From positions 1 through 51,945 of the forward strand of contig NZ_JAAVJC010000008.1 of assembly GCF_012033785.1 (NCBI RefSeq): a stretch of 51,945 nucleotides of DNA, written 5' to 3'. Below are positions 1 to 9,040 of the stretch, piece after piece. The DNA is from Streptomyces bohaiensis (GTDB lineage Bacteria > Actinomycetota > Actinomycetes > Streptomycetales > Streptomycetaceae). The notes beneath the pieces were generated by a model, which did no database searches, was not told the origin of the DNA, and saw only the letters and a list, made by a program, of their open reading frames with translations. The position numbers were made by a program, and so were the translations under genes. Within the stretch, counting starts at the first letter, position 1; every line of letters begins with the position of its first letter.

Positions 1-137
1 GCCGGAACGGCCGCGGCGGCGACGCCGACCGCGGCTGACGGCGGACCGGGTCGAGGCCGGGCGCGGCGGCGCCGTCCGATGCCGTGCCGCGCCCGGAGGG
101 TGGGGTCCCGGTGCGAGCGGCCCGTCCCCCGTGCGGT

Positions 138-213
138 CAGGAGGAGAAGTCCACCCGGCTCGTCTCCCGTCACGTGCCCTCCCGCACCCGCTCCAGCTGC
201 TCCGGGTCAGCGC
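138..213. repeat. Direct repeat, copy A (76 bp)
   Basis: This segment matches positions 1378-1453 in the same orientation with 4 differences in 76 bases by my count. Copy B lies inside the coding region of the leftward gene at 207-2357. Copy A runs across that gene's stop codon: the TGA (tca at 207-209) exists because copy A has A where copy B has G. Downstream of the stop, copy A still encodes a homologous peptide, interrupted by stops, in the same sense. It looks like a short duplication or conversion event at the 3' end of the gene. Confidence 0.85.
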
Positions 214-2357
214 AGCTCGGTGGCGGTCGCTCCGGTCTCGGTCACCACACCCACCACCTCGGCCTCGGTGTCCGCCGACGCCGGCACCGACAGGGCGCGC
301 CCGTCCGCCGCGCCCTCGACGTCGCCGCGGACGGTCAGATCGCCGACCCCCGGGCTGGCGGCGGCGATCAGGTACCAGCGGTCCTCCGGCGACTGCCAGA
401 GCGCGGACGCCGTGAAGTGGTGCTCCCGCAGCGTGCAGTCGGCACCGCCCCGGGCGCGGGCGGTCACCACCCCGGGCTCGCCGAACTCCCGGCCCGCACC
501 GGCCTCCTCGTCGGAGCGGTCGACCGGCGGGAGCTGGAGCTGGGTCATGGTCCGGACGCCCTCGCCCCGCCAGGTCTCGGCCCGGGTGCACACCCAGCTC
601 GCCCGACCGCCGTCGTCGGGCAGGTCCTGCGAGGCGAACTCCCAGCTGTTCACCAACCGGACCCCGCTGCCGACCAGTTCGGGCAGGTGGCAGGCGGTGC
701 GGGCGAGCCGGTCCGCGGCCGGGCCCCGCAGCGGGTGCCCATGGCCCACGCCCGGGGCGGCGTCGGTGACCGCCGCCGGAACCAGCTCGCCCATGTCGAC
801 GAGGACGCCGGTCGGCAGACCCGGCGGCGTGGTCAGCTCCAGCAGCGGGGACGTGGCGCACTCCGCCGCTCCGACCGACGTGGGGACCGGTCCCGTGACC
901 CCGTCCTGGTCCAGGTCGACCCGCGCGGGGTCCGCCCCGGGGGCCAGCAGGTCGTGGACGTCGGCGCGCTCGACCCAGGGCGCCGTCAGGTAGCGGACGC
1001 CCGCCGCCTCGCGGTGCAGGACCACCGCGGGGTGCCCCCCGCTGGCACCGTCCACCCGCGCCAGTTCCAGGCCGGCGCCCGGGGCGGGCTGCCCGCGCCC
1101 GCCGTCGGAGCGGTCGGCGCGGCCCTCTTCCGTTCCGGGAGTCCCGGCCGAGCCGTCCGCGGGCTCGGTGTACCGCGCCAGCCGGAGGCCGTCGTGCAGC
1201 AGCACCAGTGAGCGGTCCGCCACCCGGCCCGCGTACAGCAGCCTGGGCGCCGCCGGCGGCGGGCCGGTCGCGGTGCCCGGGGTGGCGGTGACCGGCACCG
1301 CCTGGTCGCCGCCGGCCCAGGCGGCCAGCGCCCGGCCGAGCAGCTCCTCGTCGTCCACGGACGACCCGCGCGGCTCCCAGGAGGAGAAGTCCACCCGGCT
1401 CGCCTCCCGCCAGGTGCCCTCCCGCACCCGCTCCAGCTGCTCCGGGTCGGCGCTCGCGACGAGAGCCGGGTGGCGGGGCGCCGCCTCGCCGGGCCGCGCG
1501 TCGTCCGCCGCGGACGGGCCGCCGGAGTCGTCCCCGCCCCCCACGGCCGTCAGCAGTCCCGCACCGAGCAGCAGCGCACCGGCGGCCGCGACACCCGAAC
1601 GCCGGTACTGGCGACGGCGCAGCAGGTCGCCCGGGCGCGCGCGGAGCGCACAGGGGTCCTCCAACGGCGGGCGGTCGCCGCCGGGGAGCGCCGCCGCGTC
1701 GGCGATCGCCGCTCGGGCCTCCTGCGGCCGCAGCCGGGCAGCGGTCAGCAGCCCCTCGACGTCCTCGGGTCCCAGCCGATCCAGTCGCGCCAGCGCGAAC
1801 GCCGCCCGCACCGCGGGCGTGGCGCCCAGCAGCGCCTGCTCCATGGACAGCGCCTCCGCCCCGCCGGGCAGCGGGGAGAGCCGCAACCCCAGGACCTGGG
1901 GGAGAAGGCGGGGCCCGCGGCCCAGGCGCCGCAGCGCGCCGGCCGGGCCGCGGCGCTCACCTGCCGACCGGCGGGCCACCGCCAGCGCGGAGGTGACCAG
2001 GCGTTCCCGGAGGCAGCCGTAGCCGGGGTCGGCGTTGGCGCGCCCGGTGCCGTCCTCGTCCTCGGGCGCGTGCCCGGCGGCGGGCGGCGGGGGGAGGGGC
2101 CGGGTCACCTCGGGGCGCGCCGGCCGTGTCCTCCGGGAGCGGGGCAGCGCCCGTTGCGCGAGCGCGTGGGCGGCGACGACCCGGCGGTGCCGTGCCAGGT
2201 CGGGCGGCAGGATGAGGTACCCCAGCCGGACCAGCCGTGCGTAGTGCTCGACGATCGCGGCCTCTGCCACCTCCAGACGCACGACGGTGCCGGCCGTGCG
2301 GGGCGAGGCCCCGGTGCGGGGAGCCGGGTCGGTGGGCGAAGGCTGAGAGGGAGTCAC
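207..2357 (-). CDS. Membrane-anchored protein, unknown function, sigma-like N-terminus
   Basis: This 716-residue protein has no function I can name. The N-terminal 240 residues include a stretch around 35-55 (HYARLVRLGYLIL) that resembles region 2 of ECF sigma factors, and an Ala/Leu-rich helical stretch around 180-220 (MEQALLGATPAVRAAFALARL) that could be a worn region 4. A basic RRRQYRRSG motif is followed by one hydrophobic segment at roughly 252-272. The remaining 440 residues would be outside the cell; they include phrases such as RLLYAGRVADRSLVLLHDG that suggest beta-strands. The likely topology is a cytoplasmic N-terminus and an exported C-terminal domain. A 76-bp piece of the gene is repeated at its own stop codon, so the C-terminus may not be ancestral. 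That it is expressed is inferred from frame length and codon bias only. Confidence 0.7.
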   Translation of the reverse strand: MTPSQPSPTDPAPRTGASPRTAGTVVRLEVAEAAIVEHYARLVRLGYLILPPDLARHRRVVAAHALAQRALPRSRRTRPARPEVTRPLPPPPAAGHAPEDEDGTGRANADPGYGCLRERLVTSALAVARRSAGERRGPAGALRRLGRGPRLLPQVLGLRLSPLPGGAEALSMEQALLGATPAVRAAFALARLDRLGPEDVEGLLTAARLRPQEARAAIADAAALPGGDRPPLEDPCALRARPGDLLRRRQYRRSGVAAAGALLLGAGLLTAVGGGDDSGGPSAADDARPGEAAPRHPALVASADPEQLERVREGTWREASRVDFSSWEPRGSSVDDEELLGRALAAWAGGDQAVPVTATPGTATGPPPAAPRLLYAGRVADRSLVLLHDGLRLARYTEPADGSAGTPGTEEGRADRSDGGRGQPAPGAGLELARVDGASGGHPAVVLHREAAGVRYLTAPWVERADVHDLLAPGADPARVDLDQDGVTGPVPTSVGAAECATSPLLELTTPPGLPTGVLVDMGELVPAAVTDAAPGVGHGHPLRGPAADRLARTACHLPELVGSGVRLVNSWEFASQDLPDDGGRASWVCTRAETWRGEGVRTMTQLQLPPVDRSDEEAGAGREFGEPGVVTARARGGADCTLREHHFTASALWQSPEDRWYLIAAASPGVGDLTVRGDVEGAADGRALSVPASADTEAEVVGVVTETGATATELR
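1378..1453. repeat. Direct repeat, copy B (76 bp, inside CDS)
   Basis: This is the partner of the repeat at 138-213, 1240 bp away and in the same orientation. Here it is in-frame coding sequence of the leftward gene and encodes a peptide containing DPEQLERVREGTW and SRVDFSS. It is probably the parental copy, because its reading frame is intact. Confidence 0.85.
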
Positions 2358-2538
2358 ATTGAGCTGAACGAGTGGTCCGGCGGGCGGTTACTTCACGCCG
2401 GTGTGTTGACGTTGGTCACCCGTCCGGACGCACGCGGCGGTCGCGCCGCCGGAGGGCCGGGCGCACGCCCGCGCCCGGCCCGAGGGGAACGCGCCGCCCG
2501 GGACGGTCCGCCGGGGGCGCACGCCGCGCCCGTCCGCC

Positions 2539-3732
2539 TCAGCCCTTCACGCAGACGACCTGCTTGAGCTCGGCCTCGACGGCGACCAGGTCGCCCTGGC
2601 GCGAGATGACCTCCTCGATGGACTTGTACGCGCCCGGGATCTCGTCCACCACCCCCGCGTCCTTGCGGCACTCCACACCCCGGGTCTGCTCCGCCAGGTC
2701 GGCCGGGCCGAAGGCCCGCTTCGCCGCCGACCTGCTCATCCTGCGCCCCGCCCCGTGGGAGGCCGAGTTGAACGACGCGGCGTTGCCGAGTCCGCGGACG
2801 ATGTACGAACCGGTGCCCATCGAGCCGGGGATGATCCCCCGGTCGCCGCGGCCCGCCCGGATGGCGCCCTTCCGCGTCACGAGCAGCCGGACGCCGTCGT
2901 GGACCTCCTCCGCGACGTAGTTGTGGTGACAGGAGATCACCTCGCCGAAGCGGGGGGCCGCGCGGCGGAACTCCCGGCGCACCACGTCCTGCAGCAGGGC
3001 CATCATGAGCGACCGGTTCAGACGGGCGTACTCCTGCGCCCAGTACAGGTCGTGGCGGTAGGCGGTCATCTGGGGGGTGTCCGCGACGAAGACCGCGAGG
3101 TCGCGGTCGACCAGCCCCTGGTTGTGCGCCAGCCCGCGCGCCACCGAGATGTGGTGCTCGGCCAGCTCCTTGCCGATGTTCCGGGAGCCGGAGTGCAGCA
3201 TCAGCCAGACAGCGCCGCCGGTGTCGGTGCACACCTCGACGAAGTGGTTCCCGCCGCCGAGGCTGCCCAGCTGCTTCTCCGCCCGGTCCCGCCGGAAGGA
3301 GACCGTGCTCGCCACGTCGTCGAACCGCTGCCACAGCTGGTCGGCGTCCCCGGTGGGGACGCCGTGCAGCCGGGACGGGTCGACCGGGGTGGCGTGCATG
3401 CCGCGGCCGACCGGGATCGTCGCCTCGATCCGGGACCGCAGCCGGGACAGGTCCTCGGGCAGGTCGTCCGCGGTGAGGGAGGTCCGCACCGCGGACATGC
3501 CGCAGCCGATGTCCACGCCGACCGCCGCGGGGCAGACCGCGCCCTCCATGGCGATGACCGACCCGACGGTGGCGCCCTTCCCGTAGTGCACGTCGGGCAT
3601 CACCGCCAGCCCGCGCACCCAGGGCAGGGTGGTGACGTTCTGCAGCTGCCGCGCGGCGCCGTCCTCGATCGATGCCGGGTCGGCCCAGCTCCGGATCGGT
3701 ATCCGCACGCCGGGTATCTCGGTGTGTCCCAT
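2539..3732 (-). CDS. rtcB: RtcB-type RNA-splicing ligase
   Basis: This 397-residue protein is a full-length RtcB, which joins 2',3'-cyclic phosphate or 3'-phosphate RNA ends to 5'-OH ends using GTP and Mn(II). Visible signatures are the VGVDIGCGM metal-site segment near residue 74, LGGGNHFVEV near 150, the LHSGSRNIG loop near 172, HHNYV around 263, and the C-terminal GSMGTGSYIVRG and SHGAGR segments that bind GTP. The ATG start gives the usual family N-terminus (a short PIRSWA-containing leader before the catalytic fold). It is transcribed leftward, away from the alcohol dehydrogenase at 3972, with a 239-bp divergent intergenic region. A role in RNA repair or tRNA healing is inferred from the family. 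Confidence 0.95.
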   Translation of the reverse strand: MGHTEIPGVRIPIRSWADPASIEDGAARQLQNVTTLPWVRGLAVMPDVHYGKGATVGSVIAMEGAVCPAAVGVDIGCGMSAVRTSLTADDLPEDLSRLRSRIEATIPVGRGMHATPVDPSRLHGVPTGDADQLWQRFDDVASTVSFRRDRAEKQLGSLGGGNHFVEVCTDTGGAVWLMLHSGSRNIGKELAEHHISVARGLAHNQGLVDRDLAVFVADTPQMTAYRHDLYWAQEYARLNRSLMMALLQDVVRREFRRAAPRFGEVISCHHNYVAEEVHDGVRLLVTRKGAIRAGRGDRGIIPGSMGTGSYIVRGLGNAASFNSASHGAGRRMSRSAAKRAFGPADLAEQTRGVECRKDAGVVDEIPGAYKSIEEVISRQGDLVAVEAELKQVVCVKG

Positions 3733-3971
3733 GACGTGTTCACCCCCGTGGTGTCGCTGATGGGAGGCCCATTGTGATCACCGGGACCGCCCACGGGGCA
3801 ACGGGTTTTGGGCCGGGCGGGACCACCGCACCCACGGACCCCGACCGGGCCGCCACCCGCCGACGGAAGCCCGCCGGCCGTCCCGGAGGATGGCTTCCAT
3901 CCGGTGGGACCGGGTGCCGGCCAACGGCGCCGGTCCGCACCGCCGTGACCCGAGAACGGAGCCCGACCGCC

Positions 3972-5036
3972 ATGACCGACCCGATCCGCCGTGTCCTCGT
4001 CCGCGCGCTCGACGACATCACCCTGGAGGAGGTGCCGGCGCCGCGCCCCGCCGCGGGGGAACTGCTGGTGCGCGCCGTGCTCGTCGGTATCTGCGGCTCC
4101 GACACCCACGCCGCGCAGGGCCACCACCCGTTCGTCGCCCTGCCGTACCGGCCGGGGCACGAGGTGGTCGGCGAGGTTGCCGAGGCCGGGCCCGGGGCGG
4201 GCGCGTACGCGCCCGGGGACCGGGTGGTCGTCGAGCCCGGCCTCGTCTGCGGACGCTGCCCGCAGTGCCGCGTGGGCCGCTACAACATCTGCCGGGAGCT
4301 CGCGGTCTTCGGCTGCCAGACCCCGGGCGGGATGGCCGACCTGTTCACCATCGCGGCCGACCGGGTCCACCCGGTGCCGCCGGGGCTGACCGACCGTCAG
4401 GCGGCGCTGATCGAACCGCTGGCCACCCCGGTCCATGCCGTGGCCAAGGCCGGGGACCTCACCGGTCGCACGGTCCTGGTGCTCGGCGCCGGCCCGATCG
4501 GGCTGCTGCTGGTGATCGCCGCCCGGCTCGCCGGCGCCCGGCGGGTCGTGGTCACGGACCTGCTGCCCGCCAAGCGGGAGCGCGCCCTGCGGCTGGGCGC
4601 CGACGCGGCGCTGCCGGCGGACGCGGCGGACCTCGCCGAGCGCGTCGCCGCGTCGCTGGACGGCCCGGCGGACGTGGTCTTCGACTGCGTGGCCCGGGCG
4701 GCCTCGATCGCGCAGGCCGTCGAGAGCGTCACCAAGGGCGGCCAGGTCGTGGTGGTCGGCGTGGGGGCCCCGGGCCCGACGCCGGTCCGGCTCGACCTCG
4801 TGCAGGACCGCGAGATCCGGATCGAGGGCACTCTGATGTACACGGCCGACGACTACCGCCGGGCCATGGAGATCATCGCCTCCGGGGCCGTCGACACCGA
4901 CGAGCTCGTCACCGCCACCTTCCCGCTGGACGAGGCGGCGGCCGCCTTCGCCGCCGCCTCGGACCCCGCACACGTCAAGGTGCTGGTGGCCGTCGGCGAC
5001 CCCTCGGGTACCGGTCCCGCCCCGAGCGGGGAGTGA
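3972..5036 (+). CDS. Zinc-dependent medium-chain alcohol/polyol dehydrogenase
   Basis: This MDR-family oxidoreductase has about 354 residues. Catalytic zinc ligands are Cys in ICGSDTH and the His/Glu of GHEVVG. Four Cys in CGRCPQC...C give the structural zinc lobe. The Rossmann motif is GAGPIGLL. An acidic residue at the end of the second strand (VVTDLLPAK) suggests preference for NAD over NADP. The pattern is closest to sorbitol/L-iditol or threonine dehydrogenases; the substrate cannot be assigned. I chose the ATG at 3972 because it starts at the conserved N-terminus; the upstream open frame to 3774 has no dehydrogenase similarity. Its stop lies 2 bp from the stop of the convergent GH15 gene. 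Confidence 0.92.
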   Translation: MTDPIRRVLVRALDDITLEEVPAPRPAAGELLVRAVLVGICGSDTHAAQGHHPFVALPYRPGHEVVGEVAEAGPGAGAYAPGDRVVVEPGLVCGRCPQCRVGRYNICRELAVFGCQTPGGMADLFTIAADRVHPVPPGLTDRQAALIEPLATPVHAVAKAGDLTGRTVLVLGAGPIGLLLVIAARLAGARRVVVTDLLPAKRERALRLGADAALPADAADLAERVAASLDGPADVVFDCVARAASIAQAVESVTKGGQVVVVGVGAPGPTPVRLDLVQDREIRIEGTLMYTADDYRRAMEIIASGAVDTDELVTATFPLDEAAAAFAAASDPAHVKVLVAVGDPSGTGPAPSGE

Positions 5037-5038
5037 GC

Positions 5039-7060
5039 TCAGCCCAGTGACCGGTCCAGGTTGGTCGCCGCGCTGATCAGCGCGAGGTGGGTGAACGCCT
5101 GCGGGAAGTTGCCGAGGTGTTCGCCGGTGAGCCCGATCTGCTCGGCGTAGAGGCCCGTGTGGTTGGCGTAGGTGAAGATCTTCTCCAACGCCAGCCGTGC
5201 GCGCTCGACCTGGCCGGTCCGGGTGAGCGCCTCCACCCACCAGAAGGAGCAGATCGAGAAGGTGCCCTCCTCGCCGCTGAGGCCGTCCGGCGTCAACCGC
5301 GGGTCGTAGCGGAACACCAGCCCGTCCGTGACGAGTTCCTCGGCGATCGCCTCCACCGTCGAGTGGAACCGTGGGTCGTTGGGCGAGACGAACTTGACCA
5401 TGGGCATCAGCAGCAGCGAGGCGTCGAGCTCCGCCGGAGGTGTCCCGCCCGGGGCGTCCGCCAGCCGCTGGGTGAACGTCCCGCGGTCGTGGTTCCACCC
5501 CCGCTCCATGACCTGGCGGTAGATCGCGTCCCGCTCCCGCCGCCATCGCACCAGGTCGGCCGGCAGCCCGCGCTGGTTGGCGATGCGGATCATCCGCTCC
5601 ACCGCCACCCAGCACATCACGCGGGAGTAGGTGTGGTGCTGCTGGCCCGCCCGGGTCTCCCAGATCCCCTGGTCCGGCGTGTCCCAGTGGTCCAGCAGCC
5701 AGTCCAGGATGCGGCCGAGGTTGGTCCAGGTGTCATGGGAGACGCCGCCGCCGTACTTGTTGAACAGGTAGACGGAGTCGATGAGTTCGCCGTAGATGTC
5801 CAACTGGAGCTGCCCGGCGGCGCAGTTCCCCGCGCGCACCGGGCGCGATCCGCGGTACCCGGCGAGGTGGTGCAGCTCCTCCTCCGGGATGCGGGGGTCG
5901 CCGTCGATGGTGTACATGACCCGCAGCGGCCCCAGCTCGCCGTCGTGGGATCGGTCCAGGCAGCGCGAGAGCCAGGCGATGAACGCCTGCGCCTCCGCGG
6001 TGAAGCCCAGCCGCAGCAGCGCGTACAGCGAGAACGCCGCGTCCCGGATCCACACGTACCGGTAGTCCCAGTTGCGTTCGCCGCCCAGGTGCTCCGGCAG
6101 CGCGGCGGTGGGAGCCGCCACCACCGCGCCCGTGGGCTCGTGGGTGAGCAGCTTCAGCGCCAGCGCCGAGCGGTGCACCATCTCGCGCCACCGTCCGGTG
6201 TAGGCGGACCGTGCCAGCCAGCCGCGCCAGAACGCGACGGTGGCGTCGAACAGCTGCTGCGCCGCCTCCGGGGCCAGCGGGCCGCGCTCGTCCCCGGCGG
6301 CGCCGGGGCGCCCCGGCGCCGCCGCGCCTCCCTCGTCGCTGCTGCCGGTGCCGGTGTTCGTCCCGGTGCGGACGGCGTGCCGCCCGCGGTCGGCGGGACC
6401 CGCCGACTCCGTCACCGACCCGCCGTCCCCGGACCCCTCCCTCCCCTCGCCCGACTCGGTGTCGGGCTCGAGGACGAACAGCACGGACTCGCCCTGGGCG
6501 ATCCGGAAGACACCGTGGGCGTCGCCCCCGCGGTCCTCCAACGCCACGTCGCTGTGCAGCGTCAGGGAGGGAGCGGCACCGACGAACCGCACCCCGGTGG
6601 CCGTCGGTTCGATCCGGTGGCGAGCCCGGCCGTAGTCCGGCCTGGGCGCCACCTCCACCCGCATGCGCAGGTGCCCGCGCACGCTCACCACCCGCCGCAC
6701 CAGCCGCTGCCGGTGGTCGGGGTCGTGCTCGCGCAGCACCGGCATGAAGTCCTGCACCTCGACCATGCCGTCCTCGGTCAGCATCCGGGTGATGAGGATG
6801 TTGGTCTCGGGGAAGTAGAACTGCTGCCGCGTCGCCACCTCGCACTGCGGTTCGATCGCCCAGAAACCGCCCTTCTCGGCGTCCAGCAGAGCGCCGAACA
6901 CGCTCGGGGAGTCGAACCGCGGCGCGCAGAACCAGTCGATCCGCCCGTCGGTACCGACCAGTGCCGCCGTCCTGAGGTCGCCGATCAGCCCGTGCTCACC
7001 GATCGGCAGGTAGGGCGGGTCCAGCCGGCCGGGGGCCGCGTGCGGAGCCTCGCCGCTCAT
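5039..7060 (-). CDS. GH15-family glucoamylase/trehalase-like hydrolase
   Basis: This is a glycoside hydrolase family 15 protein of about 673 residues with the N-terminal GH15-associated beta domain (IGEHGLIGDLRTAALV, DGRIDWFCAPRFDSPSVF) followed by the alpha/alpha-toroid. Signature segments include ERNWDYRYVWIRDAAFSLYA, with the expected acidic catalytic region, and FSICSFWWVEAL near the C-terminus. Actinobacterial members act on trehalose or alpha-glucans; the sequence does not decide between these. There is an unusual Gly/Ser/Asp-rich insertion at roughly residues 195-260, between the beta domain and the toroid. The ATG at 7060 overlaps the zwf stop (ATGA), so translation is probably coupled; an in-frame ATG 18 bp upstream is less likely. 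No signal peptide is seen, so it should be cytoplasmic. Confidence 0.9.
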   Translation of the reverse strand: MSGEAPHAAPGRLDPPYLPIGEHGLIGDLRTAALVGTDGRIDWFCAPRFDSPSVFGALLDAEKGGFWAIEPQCEVATRQQFYFPETNILITRMLTEDGMVEVQDFMPVLREHDPDHRQRLVRRVVSVRGHLRMRVEVAPRPDYGRARHRIEPTATGVRFVGAAPSLTLHSDVALEDRGGDAHGVFRIAQGESVLFVLEPDTESGEGREGSGDGGSVTESAGPADRGRHAVRTGTNTGTGSSDEGGAAAPGRPGAAGDERGPLAPEAAQQLFDATVAFWRGWLARSAYTGRWREMVHRSALALKLLTHEPTGAVVAAPTAALPEHLGGERNWDYRYVWIRDAAFSLYALLRLGFTAEAQAFIAWLSRCLDRSHDGELGPLRVMYTIDGDPRIPEEELHHLAGYRGSRPVRAGNCAAGQLQLDIYGELIDSVYLFNKYGGGVSHDTWTNLGRILDWLLDHWDTPDQGIWETRAGQQHHTYSRVMCWVAVERMIRIANQRGLPADLVRWRRERDAIYRQVMERGWNHDRGTFTQRLADAPGGTPPAELDASLLLMPMVKFVSPNDPRFHSTVEAIAEELVTDGLVFRYDPRLTPDGLSGEEGTFSICSFWWVEALTRTGQVERARLALEKIFTYANHTGLYAEQIGLTGEHLGNFPQAFTHLALISAATNLDRSLG

Positions 7061-8496
7061 CCGCGCGACACCCGCCAACCGCGCTCACCGGCGAGGTCGA
7101 GCGCGGCCTGCGGGCCCCACCCGCCCCGCGCGTAGGACACCGGTGCCGGCGGGTCGGCCAGGACCGGAGCGCACACCTCCCAGAGCCGTTCGATCTCGGC
7201 GGCGCCGGTGAAGAGCGTCTGGTCGCCTCGCAACGCGTCCAGCAGCAGCTTCTCGTACGCCTCCAGCGGACGGGACCGGGCGAACGCCTCCTCGAACCGC
7301 AGTTCCAGACTGGCGGACGCCAGGGCGAAGTCCGCCCCGGGTCGCTTGGCCCGCAACTGCAGGGTGATCTCGGGCTCGTCGGTCAGTTCGAAGACCAGCT
7401 CGTCCGGGCAGGTGTCCGCGACCCGGTCGGCGAAGAGCCCGGCCGGCGGTTCGTGGAACCCGATCGTCACCACCCGGCGCGAGGCGCTCAGCGCCTTTCC
7501 GGTGCGCAGCAGGAACGGCACGCCCCACCAGCGCGGACTGTCCACCCAGGCCCGCAGCGCCACGAAGGTCTCGACACGCGAGGCGTCGTCGACGCCGTCC
7601 TCCTCCCGATAGCCCTCGTACTGCCCGAACACCACCTCCGACGGGTCCAGCGGACGCATCGCCCGGTAGACGCGGAGCTTCTCGGCACGCAGGGCAGCGG
7701 CGGTGAAGGACACCGGCTGTTCGAGCGCGACGAACCCGAGCAGCTGGGAGAGGTGGGTCGTCAGCATGTCGCGGAAGGTCCCGGTCGACTCCATGAAGCC
7801 CGCGCGCCCCTCGATGCCGATGCTCTCGGGGACGTCGATCTGCACGTAGGCGATGTGGTTGCGGTGCCAGGCGGGTTCGAACAGGCCGTTGGCGAACCGC
7901 AGCGCCAGGATGTTCTGGACCGCCTCCTTGCCGAGGAAGTGGTCGATCCGGAAGACCCTCTCCTCGGGGACCACGCGGTGGACCGCCGCGTTCAGGGAGC
8001 GTGCCGAGGCCAGGTCCTCGCCGAAGGGCTTCTCCATGACCAGCGAGGCGCCCTCCGCGATCCCCGTGCTGCCCAGCATGGAGATCATGGTCTCCGCGGA
8101 CGCGGGCGGCACCGACAGGTAGACCAGGGTCCGCACGCCCGCGCCGAGCCGTTCCCGTTCGCGGCGCACCCGCTCCGCCAGCGCGGCACCGTCCTCGGCC
8201 GAGGAGGTGCAGAAGGTGATCCGCTCCGCCAGTTCCCGCCACGCCGCCGCGTCGAACGCCTCCGGCGGCAGGTGGTCGGCCACGGCCTCGCCCAGGGTGC
8301 GGCGGAACTCCTCGTCGGTGCCGGGGGAGTGGCGTCCGGAGCCGATGACGCTCAGCCGGTCGGGAAGCATCCCCGACCGGTACAGCCGCAGGAGTCCGGG
8401 GAACAGCTTGCGCCGGGCGAGGTCGCCGGTCGCACCGAAGATCACCAGGACGTGGGGGTCGGAGGCCGGCGTTCCCGTGGGCCCGTCGTCGGTCAT
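7057..8496 (-). CDS. zwf: Glucose-6-phosphate 1-dehydrogenase
   Basis: This enzyme of about 479 residues oxidises glucose-6-phosphate to 6-phosphogluconolactone in the cytoplasm and yields NADPH. The N-terminal nucleotide fold shows IFGATGDLARRKLFPGL, and the active site is RIDHFLGKEAVQN, with the invariant Asp-His pair and Lys of the family. Further landmarks are EKPFGEDL and the C-terminal EAYEKLLLDAL. The ATG at 8496 is preceded by a GGAAG-type ribosome site; the longer open frame to 8613 adds only low-complexity sequence. The downstream GH15 gene starts inside its stop codon, so release of glucose by GH15 and oxidation of its phosphate may be co-ordinated (inference). Confidence 0.96.
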   Translation of the reverse strand: MTDDGPTGTPASDPHVLVIFGATGDLARRKLFPGLLRLYRSGMLPDRLSVIGSGRHSPGTDEEFRRTLGEAVADHLPPEAFDAAAWRELAERITFCTSSAEDGAALAERVRRERERLGAGVRTLVYLSVPPASAETMISMLGSTGIAEGASLVMEKPFGEDLASARSLNAAVHRVVPEERVFRIDHFLGKEAVQNILALRFANGLFEPAWHRNHIAYVQIDVPESIGIEGRAGFMESTGTFRDMLTTHLSQLLGFVALEQPVSFTAAALRAEKLRVYRAMRPLDPSEVVFGQYEGYREEDGVDDASRVETFVALRAWVDSPRWWGVPFLLRTGKALSASRRVVTIGFHEPPAGLFADRVADTCPDELVFELTDEPEITLQLRAKRPGADFALASASLELRFEEAFARSRPLEAYEKLLLDALRGDQTLFTGAAEIERLWEVCAPVLADPPAPVSYARGGWGPQAALDLAGERGWRVSRG

Positions 8497-8893
8497 GGCT
8501 GCTGCTCGCTTCCAGCGGTGGTCGGTGCGCCGCCCCGGCGCCCCGGTGGCGGGGCTCGCGTGCCCGCCTGCCTCCTGGATAGCTCTCGACCCGGTGGTGC
8601 GGCGGCACACCACGCCGGGTGATCCGGCGAAGCACGGGGAACGACGGCCGGACGTGCGGCCGTCCGGGGGACCGGGGCCCCGGACGCGCGGAGCGGCGGC
8701 GGCCCCCGTGCGCTCCGGTGCCCGGTGGCCGCGGCGGGTGACGCCGGCGGTCGGGAATCGGCGAGAATCCCTCGACGCGTTTCAACGAACGGCCACAGAA
8801 CGCGGTTAGCTGATCGCAGGGACAGGACGATCGACCGTCCCGCGACCGCGCATGGGCGCAACCGTGCCCCCGAAAGAGTGAGTTGGAGACCCC
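8497..8893. other. Intergenic region between zwf and the sigma-factor unit
   Basis: About 400 bp separates the leftward zwf from the rightward small ORF at 8894, so it should hold two divergent promoters. I see no convincing sigma-70 pair. A weak TTCAAC (8781-8786) and TTAGCT (8806-8811) pair with a 19-bp gap could serve the rightward unit. Long open frames crossing the region are shadows with low-complexity translations. Confidence 0.3.
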
Positions 8894-9040
8894 GTGACCC
8901 ACGAAGACCGCCACGGCGTCAGGTCCGGCCCGGTCGCTGCGGCGCCCACCGTGCCGCCGTGTCATCCGCCGGGCGGCAGCCCCCGCCTGCCCGGCGCCCG
9001 CCCGGTCCGCTCCGGAGTCGTCGGCGAGGGGGGCGCGTGA
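8894..9040 (+). CDS. Small ORF (48 aa) coupled to the sigma factor
   Basis: The GTG at 8894 follows a GGAGA ribosome site (8885-8889) and opens a 48-codon frame ending at a TGA (9038-9040) that overlaps the GTG of the downstream sigma factor as GTGA. The peptide begins MTHEDRHGV and is Pro/Arg/Gly-rich, with one Cys-His pair (PPCHPP). No domain is recognisable. The ribosome site and exact overlap argue for a translated leader or small protein, but high GC alone can create such frames. Confidence 0.4.
   Translation: MTHEDRHGVRSGPVAAAPTVPPCHPPGGSPRLPGARPVRSGVVGEGGA

Noticed and set aside
2393..3334. Long minus-strand frame of 313 codons overlapping rtcB
   Set aside because: It is a shifted frame of rtcB and has Arg/Pro/Gly-rich translation with no domain.
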